A stretch of DNA of 64,000 bases from assembly GCF_003384725.1 (NCBI RefSeq), contig NZ_QNVV01000006.1, positions 152,922 to 216,921 on the forward strand. Direction: 5' to 3'. Position 1 is the stretch's first letter, and each line of letters opens with the position of its first letter. Shown one piece after another: positions 39,107-48,364 of this stretch. The translations under genes and the position numbers were made by a program. The stretch comes from Chryseobacterium pennipullorum. GTDB taxonomy: Bacteria > Bacteroidota > Bacteroidia > Flavobacteriales > Weeksellaceae. The notes beneath the pieces are model-generated. The model searched no databases. It was not told the origin of the DNA and saw only the letters and a program-made list of their open reading frames with translations.

Positions 39107-39705
39107 ACGCAAAGGAACGCTAAATTTTCTTAGATCTTAAACAAAAACGATCGCTAAGGCGTTTCACTCAGCAGAAAAAAACTTTGCTGAACGAAGTGCC
39201 ACTGCGAACGAAAATAATGCACAACACCAATAACCTTGCGAAAGTTGCGTTAAAAAAAAACAGGTTCAAGCTACAGCTCTTGTGAAAATAATGAAGTACC
39301 TGAGTTTTACCACGCAAAGGAACACTAAATTTTCTTAGTTCTTATACAAAAAACGATCGCTAAGGCGTTTCACTCAGCAGAAACCCCTTGCTGAACGAAG
39401 TGCCACTGCGAACGAAAATCATACACAACACCAATAACCTTGCGAACGCTGCGTTAAAAAAATAGGTTCCAGCTTTACAGCTCTTGTAAAAAATAATGAA
39501 GTACCTGAGTTTTACCACGCAAAGGAACACTAAATTTTCTTAGTTCTTATACAAAAACGATCGATAAGGCGTTTCACTCAGCAGAAAACCCTTGCCGAAC
39601 GAAGTGCCACTGCGAACGAAAATCATACACAACACCAATAACCTTGCGAACGCTGCGTTAAAAAAATAGGTTCCAGCTTTACAGCTCTTGTAAAAAGAGT
39701 AAACT
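39107..39705. repeat. Three tandem copies of a 205-bp non-coding repeat
   Basis: Copies begin at 39107, 39312 and 39517 (each ACGCAAAGGAAC.CTAAATTTTCTTAG), an exact 205-bp period. Copies 2 and 3 are nearly identical; copy 1 is more diverged. The last about 20 bp of copy 3 differ. Each copy holds CGATCG.TAAGGCGTTTCACT, GAACGAAGTGCCACTGCGAA and AACCTTGCGAA..TGCGTTAAAAAAA. No open frame is kept across the copies. Confidence 0.9.
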
Positions 39706-39731
39706 AATTTTTTAAAAGCAAAATAAAAAAA

Positions 39732-39763
39732 AGATAGTTGCCGAAATAAACCGACAACTATCT
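39732..39763 (-). terminator. Terminator of yidC
   Basis: The stem AGATAGTTG ... CAACTATCT, with a CGG/CCG inner pairing, is followed by eight T on the minus strand. It lies 63 bp after the stop at 39826. Confidence 0.75.
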
Positions 39764-39825
39764 CTTAAATTATTAATAACTATATCCTATTAATCTGTAA
39801 CGCTTATTTAGGACTAGTCAAGATT

Positions 39826-41625
39826 TTATTTCTTTTTGTTTCTGATCTGCTCCTGAGCTTTTTGTTGTTCCTGAGCCTTTTCCATCATCTCTCTCATTCT
39901 CTTCTGGAACTTACCTTCTGCTTTAGGCTTCTCTTTGTTGGCCTGTATCTGCGCATGGATCTTTTTCTCGTCCAAAATCCAGTATTTAATAACAAGGATA
40001 ATAAGGATGTTGATGGCATTTGATACGAAGTAGTACCATGAAAGACCAGATGCTGAAGTATTTAGGAAGAATAGGAATGTAATCGGGAAGATATACATAA
40101 GCACTTTCATATTGGGCATCCCTTCCTGCTGAGGCTGCTGCATATTTCCGGAAGTCATTATCGTATAAATAAGGATCACTACCGTACATGCCAAAGCAAA
40201 AACACTTAAGTGGTCTCCAAGGAACGGAATCTTAAATGGCAACTTAATCAAATCATCATAAGCTGTAAGGTCCTTAGCGAACCAGAATCCCTGACCTCTC
40301 AGATCAATAAAGTTCGGGAAGAAACGGAACAGGGCATAGAAGATTGGGATCTGAACCAATGCCGGAAGACATCCTGCCATCTGATTCACTCCGGCTTTCC
40401 GGTAAATTTCCATAGTAGCCTGCTGTTTCTTCATCGGATCTGCATCTTTAAGCTTGGCATTGACCTCATCAATCTCAGGACGAATCACTTTCATCATCGC
40501 ACTCAGCTTATGCTGCTTATACATAATAGGAGATAAGATCAGTTTAACGATAATGGTCATCAGGAAGATCACCCAACCTGCCGTTAAGCCCCAATCTGCA
40601 ATGATATTGTACATCGGCATAAAGAACCCACGGTTCATCCATCCTATAAAAGACCATCCTAATGGCAGAATCTCGTCAAAATTTTTGTCATAAGACTTCA
40701 GCAACGGAAGATCCAATGGCATAAAGTACCACATAAAATCCTGATTCAGCTCACTTCCGGTCATCTGAACAAAACCTTCGTAGTTTAATTTTTTAAGATA
40801 TTCTCCTTCTTCAACATTCTCCTGATTTCCTTTACTTTGGGTGAAGCCATTTTTAGCTTCAATAACAGAGGCAAAAAACTGTTGCTTTACCCCGATCCAG
40901 TTAAGTGTTTCTTTCTCTTCCTCCATGGTTGTCCTTCCATCATAATCATAATCTTTATAATTATTGAATGCATAAGAGAATTCCGAGTGAGATTGTTCCT
41001 GAGCTCTACCCTTTTCAAGGTTTCTTACATTATAATCCCAGATGAAATCTGCTTTATTATCAGAAGTAACTGTAGAAAGCCCCTGAGTTCTTACTTTAAA
41101 ATCCAGTGTATATTTAGGAAGTAATGTATAGATAAACTGAATAACGGCACCATTATAATTGGCTGTCATTGTTACCGCATTCCCGTTTACGGAAGGAGAG
41201 AAAACCAAATCTTTCGTATTGATTACTTTTCCTGTTTTATCTTTAAACTGAAAGCCGTAGTTGGAATTGTTTTTATTAATCAGGTAAAGCGGAAGATCAG
41301 CCTTATCTGTTTTGTGATCATATGCTTTATACTCTGAAAGCTGAACTTTAGAAACCTGACCTCCTAAACTTGAGAACTCTACATTCAGTTCTTTGTTTGA
41401 CAGACTGGCCGTCTGAATAGCATTAGGAGTTACATTTGGATTGATATTCGTTGCCTGAGTTTGTTTTACGGCAGTTTTCGCCTGTTCAGTTTTCTGCTGC
41501 TGAGCTTTCAACTGTTCCTCACCCGCCTGTTTGTTCTGGAAATAGAACATAAAGCCAAAGAGAACCAGACATAAAACCGCGAAACTAATCATTTGCTTCT
41601 TATCGATTCCGTTGTTTTGTTGCAT
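39826..41625 (-). CDS. yidC: Membrane protein insertase YidC
   Basis: 599 residues. An N-terminal membrane helix (residues 10-27), a periplasmic beta-sandwich domain (about 60-330), and the conserved five-helix insertase core (about 350-560) with VNQMAGCLPALVQIPIFYALFRFFPN. The tail is a Lys/Glu/Gln-rich cytoplasmic extension that could bind ribosomes. It inserts inner-membrane proteins with or without SecYEG. It lies downstream of pyrG, an order often kept in Flavobacteriia. Confidence 0.95.
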   Translation of the reverse strand: MQQNNGIDKKQMISFAVLCLVLFGFMFYFQNKQAGEEQLKAQQQKTEQAKTAVKQTQATNINPNVTPNAIQTASLSNKELNVEFSSLGGQVSKVQLSEYKAYDHKTDKADLPLYLINKNNSNYGFQFKDKTGKVINTKDLVFSPSVNGNAVTMTANYNGAVIQFIYTLLPKYTLDFKVRTQGLSTVTSDNKADFIWDYNVRNLEKGRAQEQSHSEFSYAFNNYKDYDYDGRTTMEEEKETLNWIGVKQQFFASVIEAKNGFTQSKGNQENVEEGEYLKKLNYEGFVQMTGSELNQDFMWYFMPLDLPLLKSYDKNFDEILPLGWSFIGWMNRGFFMPMYNIIADWGLTAGWVIFLMTIIVKLILSPIMYKQHKLSAMMKVIRPEIDEVNAKLKDADPMKKQQATMEIYRKAGVNQMAGCLPALVQIPIFYALFRFFPNFIDLRGQGFWFAKDLTAYDDLIKLPFKIPFLGDHLSVFALACTVVILIYTIMTSGNMQQPQQEGMPNMKVLMYIFPITFLFFLNTSASGLSWYYFVSNAINILIILVIKYWILDEKKIHAQIQANKEKPKAEGKFQKRMREMMEKAQEQQKAQEQIRNKKK

Positions 41626-41751
41626 TTTATTTTATATTAAAATTTTAAATTTAAAATGTACCTACTTGCGTACGTAATTTGAGCTGACAAAAATACTGTT
41701 TTTTTATCAAAACTCTATGCTTTACTACGTTACTATATAATAAACTCAAGC

Positions 41752-41783
41752 TGAGAATAATCAGCCTGAGTTTATAACAAGAC
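41752..41783 (-). terminator. Hairpin after pyrG
   Basis: AAACTCA-a-GCTGA-gaataa-TCAGC-c-TGAGTTT, 21 bp after the stop at 41804. The T-run is short, so some read-through into yidC is likely. Confidence 0.55.
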
Positions 41784-41803
41784 GTTTATGATAAAAATTT
41801 ACC

Positions 41804-43411
41804 TTATTTCTTTTCGCAGGCTTTAATGAAAGCTCTGAATAAAGGATGTGGCGTTGCTACCGTACTCTTATATTCCGGGTGATACTGAACTCCAACATAG
41901 AATGGATGATCAGGAAGCTCGAGAGCTTCTACCAATCCTGTTTCCGGGTTTGTCCCTGTAGCAAGGAAGCCATTCTTCTCAAATTCCTGAAGATAATCAC
42001 TGTTAAATTCATAACGGTGACGGTGTCTTTCAGTAATATTTTTGGTTCCGTAGGTATCATATAGCTTCGAACCGTTCTTAAGCGCACACTTCCACGCTCC
42101 AAGTCGCATGGTACCTCCTTTGTCAATTACATTTTTCTGTTCCTCCATTAAGGAAATAACAGGATCTGGTGTTGCCGTATCAAATTCCATTGAGTTGGCT
42201 TTGGTATAGCCTAAAACATTTCTGGCAAACTCAATCGTCATAATCTGCATTCCCAAACAGATTCCCAACATTGGAATTTTGTTTTCTCTTGCATATTTTG
42301 CAGTCAGAACCTTTCCTTCGATCCCTCTGTCTCCGAAACCTGGTGCCACAAGGATACCGTTCACTCCTTTTAAGGTATCTTTAATATTTTCTTCTGTAAT
42401 ATCTCCACTGTATACCCATCTTACCTTCACTTCAGTTTCAAGGTCAGCTCCTGCATGTTTAAACGCTTCAGCAATAGAAATATAAGAATCCTGAAGAGAG
42501 ATATATTTTCCTACCAATGCAATTTCAACTTTCTTCTTAGGATTCTGGAATTTTTTAAGGAAACTCTTCCAGTCCTTTAGATCAGCATCTTTATCACTTT
42601 TCAGATCCAGTTCTTTCAGCACTACGTCGTCAAAGTTCTGTTTCTGAAGATACATTGGCACTTCATAGATCGTTTCCAGATCTTTACATTCTATCACATT
42701 ATCCAAAGGAACATTACAGAACTGAGCCAGTTTTGCTCTCTGATCTTTAGGAATCTTATGCTCTGTTCTGCATACCAGGACATCAGCCATAATTCCGCTT
42801 TCCATCAGTTGACGCACAGAATGCTGCGATGGTTTTGTTTTCAATTCTCCACTGGAGGCCAGGTAAGGAAGCAATGTAAGGTGGATAACCATAGAGTTTT
42901 TCTCTCCCAGTTCCCATTTCAGCTGGCGAACGGTTTCAATGTACGGTAAAGATTCGATATCTCCCACTGTACCTCCGATCTCCGTAATAATGATATCGTA
43001 GTTCTGTTTTGAAAGAATTTTGATTCTGCGTTTAATTTCGTTCGTAATATGAGGAATGACCTGAACGGTTTTCCCTAAGAAATCTCCCTTTCTTTCTTTT
43101 TCGATAACCGTCTGGTAGATTTTTCCTGTAGTAACGTTGTTGTTTTGGGATGTTGGCGCATCAAGGTAGCGCTCATAGTGACCTAAATCCAGATCCGTCT
43201 CCGCACCATCTTCAGTCACATAACACTCTCCGTGTTCATAAGGATTCAATGTTCCCGGGTCGATATTGATATAAGGATCAAGTTTTTGGATCGTTACGTT
43301 AAAACCGCGTGATTTTAGCAATAGTCCCAGAGAAGCAGAAACGATTCCTTTTCCCAAAGATGAAGTTACACCTCCTGTCACAAAGATGTATTTTGTATTC
43401 TTTTTACTCAT
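41804..43411 (-). CDS. pyrG: CTP synthase
   Basis: 535 residues from the ATG at 43411 (MSKKNTKYIFVTGG). The open frame extends 25 codons further, but that part overlaps a good promoter and is not family-like. The N-terminal synthetase domain has GGVTSSLGKGIVSASLG and the LDPYINIDPGTLNPYEHGE region. The C-terminal class I glutamine amidotransferase domain has GICLGMQ with the Cys nucleophile (about residue 380) and the HPE of VQYHPEYKS. It makes CTP from UTP with glutamine. Confidence 0.96.
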   Translation of the reverse strand: MSKKNTKYIFVTGGVTSSLGKGIVSASLGLLLKSRGFNVTIQKLDPYINIDPGTLNPYEHGECYVTEDGAETDLDLGHYERYLDAPTSQNNNVTTGKIYQTVIEKERKGDFLGKTVQVIPHITNEIKRRIKILSKQNYDIIITEIGGTVGDIESLPYIETVRQLKWELGEKNSMVIHLTLLPYLASSGELKTKPSQHSVRQLMESGIMADVLVCRTEHKIPKDQRAKLAQFCNVPLDNVIECKDLETIYEVPMYLQKQNFDDVVLKELDLKSDKDADLKDWKSFLKKFQNPKKKVEIALVGKYISLQDSYISIAEAFKHAGADLETEVKVRWVYSGDITEENIKDTLKGVNGILVAPGFGDRGIEGKVLTAKYARENKIPMLGICLGMQIMTIEFARNVLGYTKANSMEFDTATPDPVISLMEEQKNVIDKGGTMRLGAWKCALKNGSKLYDTYGTKNITERHRHRYEFNSDYLQEFEKNGFLATGTNPETGLVEALELPDHPFYVGVQYHPEYKSTVATPHPLFRAFIKACEKK

Positions 43412-43426
43412 TAGATTAGGTTTGTG

Positions 43427-43453
43427 CAAAGTTATGGGAAAAAGAAACACAAA
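43427..43453 (-). promoter_or_regulatory. Candidate pyrG promoter
   Basis: On the minus strand TAACTTTG (43427-43434) matches TAnnTTTG exactly, and TTTG lies 15 bp upstream. The element ends 16 bp before the chosen start codon, which supports that start. Confidence 0.45.
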
Positions 43454-43756
43454 GCAATTATTTACATTTTGAAAATGAAAAAACACCGTTCAAACAATTA
43501 TAAAACCTGATTAAAAAAAATATTTATATGGGGTATAAACCAATGACACAAACTAATAGACATCACGATTTCGGCAAACTCAATCAGATGATTATCGCCC
43601 CAATATTGTGGACTGTATTAATTGGTGTATGATTCTGAACAGGATTATATTCATCAATACGATTTCAAAAGGAGATGTGCTGATCAATAATTTTGAAATT
43701 TTCACCTTTCAGCCGGCAACATGAATATCCGGCACTGAAAACATAACCACAAAAAA
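43454..43756. other. Non-coding region between pyrG and the YceI gene
   Basis: About 300 bp without a supported gene or clear structure apart from the terminator at its right end. Confidence 0.4.
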
Positions 43757-43786
43757 AAGGATTCCCATCTCAGCTGGAAATCCTTT
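43757..43786 (-). terminator. Terminator of the YceI-family gene
   Basis: On the minus strand GGATTTCCA ... TGGGAATCC (one mismatch) is followed by a T-run. It lies 22 bp after the stop at 43808. Confidence 0.7.
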
Positions 43787-43807
43787 TCTGTTAAAATATA
43801 GGTATAA

Positions 43808-44377
43808 CTATTTCTTTACCAGTTCAAGATATACGGTAATATCAACGTCCTTGGCAACGCCTTTTCCTGTAGGATCATATTTTATATTATAATCCAGACG
43901 GTCAATGGTGAATTTCGCCTGAAGCCCCATCAATTCTTTTCCATCCTTATTTTTAGTGGTTCCTCCAACAGTTACCGGTACGCTTACTTCTTTGCTTACC
44001 TCTTTAATGACCAGTTTTCCTGTAAAGAGATAGCCCCCGTTTTTATCTTTGGAAACAGATGCGCCATCAAATGTAATATCAGGATATTGGCCTGCTCCAA
44101 AAAAATCATCACTCCTAAGATGCTTGTCTCTCATATCAACTCCTGTATTGATGCTTTCGGCTGCAATAGTTACGGTAAGTGCTGCATTGTCAAGAGAAGC
44201 CCCCTTGGTCGTTAATTTTCCATTAAACTTATCAAACCTTCCCTGGACAAAGCTGATTCCCATGTGCTTGATACTAAAGTTCACTGAGGAATGCATCGGA
44301 TCTATTTCCCAATTGTTCTGAGCAAAACCCATCACACTCAGGAACGTCAATACAAAGGATAAAAATAGTTTTTTCAT
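43808..44377 (-). CDS. YceI-family periplasmic lipid/isoprenoid-binding protein
   Basis: 189 residues. The signal peptide ends in VMGFAQ (residue 20). The mature part is a single YceI lipocalin-like domain: WEIDPMHSSVNFSIKHMGIS at the start, MRDKHLRSDDFFGAGQYPDI in the middle and the GKGVAKDVDITVYLELVKK end. Family members bind polyisoprenoids or fatty amides in a hydrophobic tunnel; the ligand and role here are unknown. Monocistronic, divergent from radA. Confidence 0.92.
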   Translation of the reverse strand: MKKLFLSFVLTFLSVMGFAQNNWEIDPMHSSVNFSIKHMGISFVQGRFDKFNGKLTTKGASLDNAALTVTIAAESINTGVDMRDKHLRSDDFFGAGQYPDITFDGASVSKDKNGGYLFTGKLVIKEVSKEVSVPVTVGGTTKNKDGKELMGLQAKFTIDRLDYNIKYDPTGKGVAKDVDITVYLELVKK

Positions 44378-44410
44378 TGTCGTTATCTTTTAATTAATAT
44401 TTTAATTTAA

Positions 44411-44442
44411 CAAAGCTAATATATGAAAGATATTCCGACAAC
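44411..44442 (-). promoter_or_regulatory. Candidate promoter of the YceI-family gene
   Basis: On the minus strand TAGCTTTG (44411-44418) is an exact -7 match, with GTTG 20 bp upstream as -33. It lies 34 bp before the start. Confidence 0.45.
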
Positions 44443-44515
44443 AATCTATAATTATTTTTACGATTCCCTTAAGATAAGTTCGGAAGAAAAATGCATTTTT
44501 TTATAACTTCGCAGT

Positions 44516-45865
44516 ATGGCAAAACTGAAAACAGCATATTTCTGTCAAAACTGCGGATCCCAATATTCTCAATGGATGGGACAATGCAAAAACTGCGGGC
44601 AATGGAATACTTTAGTAGAAGAAGTCGTGGAAAAAACTTCTCATAAAACACCTCCTTTTTCAAAAACCAAACAACATGTCATCAACATTATTGAGGTGGA
44701 GACCAGTGAGGAACCGAGAATTAAAACCCCTTCCGAAGAACTGAACCGAGTTTTGGGTGGCGGTATTGTTCTGGGATCAGTTACCCTGATCGGTGGTGAG
44801 CCGGGAATCGGAAAATCTACCCTTCTTCTACAGCTGGCTTTAAAGATGAAAAAGAAGGTATTCTATGTCTCAGGTGAGGAAAGTGCCTCTCAGATTAAAA
44901 TGAGAGCAGACAGGCTGACCGACGTACAAAATCCCAACTGCTTTCTCTTTACGGAAACATCCCTTGAAAAAATTCTTCACGAAGCCAAAAAACTGGAACC
45001 GGATTTCATGATCATAGACTCTATCCAGACTCTTCAGTCCCAGCTGATCGAAAGCTCACCGGGAACGGTTTCTCAAATCCGGGAATGCTCCAACGAGATT
45101 ATCAAGTACGCCAAAGAAAACAACACACCGGTATTTCTTGTCGGCCATATTACCAAAGATGGGCAGATTGCCGGTCCTAAGGTCCTGGAACATATGGTGG
45201 ACGTCGTATTGAATTTTGATGGTGACCGCAATCACCTTTTCAGACTTTTGAGGGCTAACAAAAACCGTTTTGGCTCCACCTCCGAGATTGGCATCTATGA
45301 AATGATTTCACAAGGACTGAAGGAAATTAAAAATCCTTCGGAAATCCTGATTACCAAGAAGTTTGAAGAGCTTTCCGGAAACTCTGTTGCCGTAACGCTT
45401 GAAGGAAACCGGCCAATGCTTTTGGAAATCCAGGCTTTGGTAAGTACTGCTGTTTATGGAACTCCTCAGAGAAGTTCGACAGGATTTGATGCCAAAAGAC
45501 TCAATATGTTGTTGGCCGTTCTGGAAAAACGCGCTGGGTTTCAGCTGGGGGCTAAGGATGTTTTCCTGAATATCACGGGGGGAATCAAAACCGACGACCC
45601 GGCGCTGGATCTCGCGGTGGTAGCTTCCATACTTTCTTCCAATGAAGATATTGCCATATCAGAACATTACTGTTTTGCGGGTGAAATCGGACTGAGCGGT
45701 GAAATCCGGCCGATAGCACAAGCGGAGCAGCGCATTTCTGAAGCAGAAAAACTGGGCTATGAAAAAATATTTATCTCAAACCTTAATAAAATTCCTAAAA
45801 GAAAATTTGGGATCAAAATTGAAGAGGTAAGTAAAATTGAAGATTTTCACGAAAGGCTTTTTTAA
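44516..45865 (+). CDS. radA: DNA repair protein RadA
   Basis: 449 residues. The N-terminal zinc finger has C10/C13/C24/C27 (CQNC, CKNC). The RecA-like ATPase core carries Walker A GGEPGIGKST (about residues 95-104), and the RadA-specific KNRFG lies at about residue 249. The Lon-like C-terminal domain includes GIKTDDPALDLAVVASILSS. It promotes branch migration in recombination. Divergent from the YceI gene. No clear terminator follows. Confidence 0.96.
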   Translation: MAKLKTAYFCQNCGSQYSQWMGQCKNCGQWNTLVEEVVEKTSHKTPPFSKTKQHVINIIEVETSEEPRIKTPSEELNRVLGGGIVLGSVTLIGGEPGIGKSTLLLQLALKMKKKVFYVSGEESASQIKMRADRLTDVQNPNCFLFTETSLEKILHEAKKLEPDFMIIDSIQTLQSQLIESSPGTVSQIRECSNEIIKYAKENNTPVFLVGHITKDGQIAGPKVLEHMVDVVLNFDGDRNHLFRLLRANKNRFGSTSEIGIYEMISQGLKEIKNPSEILITKKFEELSGNSVAVTLEGNRPMLLEIQALVSTAVYGTPQRSSTGFDAKRLNMLLAVLEKRAGFQLGAKDVFLNITGGIKTDDPALDLAVVASILSSNEDIAISEHYCFAGEIGLSGEIRPIAQAEQRISEAEKLGYEKIFISNLNKIPKRKFGIKIEEVSKIEDFHERLF

Positions 45866-46080
45866 TAAAAACACAACCCCATTTTTTAAACATCCCGAAG
45901 TGTATTCTTAATAGATGGTATTGTATATTGATCGTGTATTTATTCACCGCACGAAGAATCGGAGGATCATAAATTAACAACACAATTATTTTAAAGATAA
46001 AAAACCCTTACAAATAAAGGCGTTTCCATATACAATCATTAATGAAATAATAAAATTCACCAATTATTGATTTTTTTGCA

Positions 46081-46088
46081 TAAATTTG
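46081..46088 (+). promoter_or_regulatory. Candidate -7 element of the metalloprotease gene
   Basis: TAAATTTG matches TAnnTTTG exactly, 25 bp before the start codon. The remaining intergenic sequence (45866-46080) is AT-rich and shows nothing else. Confidence 0.4.
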
Positions 46089-46112
46089 TTTATCACCACT
46101 TAAACAAATAAA

Positions 46113-47654
46113 ATGAAAACAAAATTAGCAATTCTTGTATTGTTTTGTGCTACCTTATTGTATGCACAAAACAGAGTTTTTCAAAATCCCATTAATGAAA
46201 GTACTTTAAAAACAAATCAGAAAGTAAGCCGCGAATTATCATCCACTTATTTACTGACAAAGTATTATTCTCAACCTTCTTTTAATTTAAGATCCGATTT
46301 GCAGATTACACTTCCTACAGGCAACGAAATTACTGCAAAATTTATCCGTACTTACTCCTACAGCAACAAAAGCGAATCTTATGTTTATGCTGTAGAAAAC
46401 GACCCGAAAGCAGAACTTGTCCTTTCCAAATATGACAACACTATCACAGGAATGTATGCTTCAGGTACCGGCGAAAAGATTATGTTTCATCAGACAGATG
46501 CTTCTGTTTTTGCACTTTCTGTCGTAAGTGATTCTAAAATTATTAATCAGGATAGCATAGATGATTATATTCTGGATAAGACAGAAAGTTTTAACAGAGC
46601 GAACTCCAATGTATGCTCATCTTCAACACCTGTATGCCCTGCCACGAGAATCGATGTAATGATCGTTTTTACCACAGCCGCCAAAAATGCATGGGGAGGG
46701 CTTTCCCAGAGCAATTCTTTTGTTGCCACTGCCATTACCAATTTCAATACGGCATTAACCAATTCAGGAGTTTCAAATGTAACGATCAATCTGGTCTACT
46801 CAGGGGAGATCGCTTATACTGAATCAGGAAGCCTGAGCACCGATCTGCCCCGTCTCAGAAACAACAATGATGGCTTTATGGACAGTGTGCATAGTTTAAG
46901 AACAACTTACGGAGCCGACTTATGTGCACTGGTGACCTCTACCCCCACCAATACCTGTGGTTTGGGATATGTCAATACAAGTGCGACAAACTATTCCAGC
47001 TCTTCAGGGTTTTGTGTGAGCTTATACAATTGTGCCGTATCCAATTATTCGCTTGCCCATGAACTTGGCCACAATATGGGGCTTAGACATGACTGGTATG
47101 TAGATACGAGCACCACTCCATGTGATCATCACCATGGATATACCAATAAAAAAGCGATCGAACTGGGTACAGCCAGTACCTCTTCCCAGAGATGGAGAAC
47201 CATTATGGCTTATAATGACGAATGTTCATCCAAAGGATTTAACTGTACAAGGATCAATCGGTGGGCGAATCCAGGTGTTAACTACAACAGTGATCCTACG
47301 GGAGTTGCCATTGGAAATGCCAAGCCTGCCAATGAGGCATTTGGATTTGCGCGTTTCGCCTGTGCCGTTTCTAATTTTATGCCTGAGACCCAACCGTTCC
47401 AGGCTCCTAAAGATGAAATTCTTGCACCACAAAAATTCACTCTGTATCCAAATCCGGCTCATGAGGTCATTAATATCTCAGGAAGCGAATCTGGAAGATT
47501 TTCATTTAAAATATACAACTCATCAGGCCAGAATATAATAACCACCTCCGACAGAACAATTCATTTAAAAGGATTGTTATCAGGAGAATATTTTTTAAAT
47601 ATTTATAATGACAAAAATATCATGATAGAAAATAAAAAGTTTATCGTTAGATAA
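46113..47654 (+). CDS. Secreted zinc metalloprotease (M12B/reprolysin-like) with T9SS sorting domain
   Basis: 513 residues. Signal peptide (residues 1-18, ends LLYAQ), a propeptide-like region (about 20-170), and a metzincin catalytic domain with HELGHNMGLRH (about residue 317), the three-His zinc site, followed by a Met-turn IMAYND (about 367). Several Cys pairs suggest disulfides. The last 75 residues (FTLYPNPAHEVINISG ... KKFIVR) are a T9SS type A sorting domain. It is therefore exported through the outer membrane as a surface or free protease. Monocistronic, with a strong terminator. Confidence 0.9.
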   Translation: MKTKLAILVLFCATLLYAQNRVFQNPINESTLKTNQKVSRELSSTYLLTKYYSQPSFNLRSDLQITLPTGNEITAKFIRTYSYSNKSESYVYAVENDPKAELVLSKYDNTITGMYASGTGEKIMFHQTDASVFALSVVSDSKIINQDSIDDYILDKTESFNRANSNVCSSSTPVCPATRIDVMIVFTTAAKNAWGGLSQSNSFVATAITNFNTALTNSGVSNVTINLVYSGEIAYTESGSLSTDLPRLRNNNDGFMDSVHSLRTTYGADLCALVTSTPTNTCGLGYVNTSATNYSSSSGFCVSLYNCAVSNYSLAHELGHNMGLRHDWYVDTSTTPCDHHHGYTNKKAIELGTASTSSQRWRTIMAYNDECSSKGFNCTRINRWANPGVNYNSDPTGVAIGNAKPANEAFGFARFACAVSNFMPETQPFQAPKDEILAPQKFTLYPNPAHEVINISGSESGRFSFKIYNSSGQNIITTSDRTIHLKGLLSGEYFLNIYNDKNIMIENKKFIVR

Positions 47655-47679
47655 TTTCTTATATTTAATTAGTTTATAA

Positions 47680-47713
47680 ACCTTCAAATATGTTAACTTT
47701 ATTTGAAGGTTTT
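47680..47713 (+). terminator. Terminator of the metalloprotease gene
   Basis: The stem AACCTTCAAATA ... TATTTGAAGGTT with an 8-nt loop is followed by a T-rich tract that overlaps a candidate -7 element. Confidence 0.75.
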
Positions 47714-47721
47714 TATTTTTG
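47714..47721 (+). promoter_or_regulatory. Candidate -7 element of the acpH-like gene
   Basis: TATTTTTG matches TAnnTTTG and sits in the T-run of the preceding terminator, 15 bp before the chosen ATG. No -33 element is clear. Confidence 0.3.
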
Positions 47722-47735
47722 CAGCCTTTTATCAT

Positions 47736-48329
47736 ATGAACTATTTAGCGCACTCATTTCTTTCTTTTACAGATCAACAAATTGTAGGGCAGTTTCTCGA
47801 AGATTTTATCCGGAACAGGGATCGTTTTTCTTTTCCAAAAGGCATTCAGGATGGAATAACGCTTCACCGCGCTATTGATACCTTTACAGACTCACATCCC
47901 GCGATCCATGAGGCAAAAAAAGTATTTTCCCCTCTGGTACGGCTGTACGCCGGTGCTTTTGTGGATGTATCAATGGATTATTTTGTGGCAAACGATTTGT
48001 CTTTGCATTCACTGGCAGAATGGAAGGCCCACTCTCTGCATGTCTACCAGGTTTTGAACACCCATCACGAATGGCTTCCCGAAAACTTTAAAAGAATGCT
48101 GGTGAAAATGGAACAGGATGACTGGCTGTATAATTACCGTGAGAACTGGGGCATCAAGTTCAGTATTCAGAATGTTCTCAACAAAGCGAAGTATCTGGAT
48201 AAAGATATTCCTGTTTATGAAGCTTTTTTAGACCACAAAGATCTCCTCCAACAATGTTATAATGATTTTTTTCCTGATCTGCTGGCTCATGCACGAGGCA
48301 TCAATGCATTACTTCAGGTTGAAAATTAA
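47736..48329 (+). CDS. Acyl carrier protein phosphodiesterase (AcpH/DUF479 family)
   Basis: 197 residues from the ATG at 47736 (MNYLAHSFLSF, the family start); the open frame reaches back to a TTG at 47703 but that lies in the terminator. HD-like helical enzyme with GDFI-type residues replaced by EDFIRNRD, and HRAIDTFTDSHPA (about residues 50-62) and FVDVSMDYFVANDL (about 85-98) as metal-binding motifs. AcpH removes 4'-phosphopantetheine from ACP in E. coli. Confidence 0.85.
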   Translation: MNYLAHSFLSFTDQQIVGQFLEDFIRNRDRFSFPKGIQDGITLHRAIDTFTDSHPAIHEAKKVFSPLVRLYAGAFVDVSMDYFVANDLSLHSLAEWKAHSLHVYQVLNTHHEWLPENFKRMLVKMEQDDWLYNYRENWGIKFSIQNVLNKAKYLDKDIPVYEAFLDHKDLLQQCYNDFFPDLLAHARGINALLQVEN

Positions 48330-48364
48330 TTCAGGAGCTGTTTAAGAAATAACAGACAAGGTAT

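Noticed and set aside
39107..39705. CRISPR array
   Set aside because: Units are 205 bp without spacers and the whole unit repeats, so it is a tandem repeat.
43412..43486. 25-codon N-terminal extension of pyrG
   Set aside because: Not family-like and it overlaps the exact -7 promoter match at 43427-43434.
47703..47735. TTG start of the acpH-like gene
   Set aside because: It lies in the terminator of the preceding gene; the family start MNYLAHSFLSF is at 47736.
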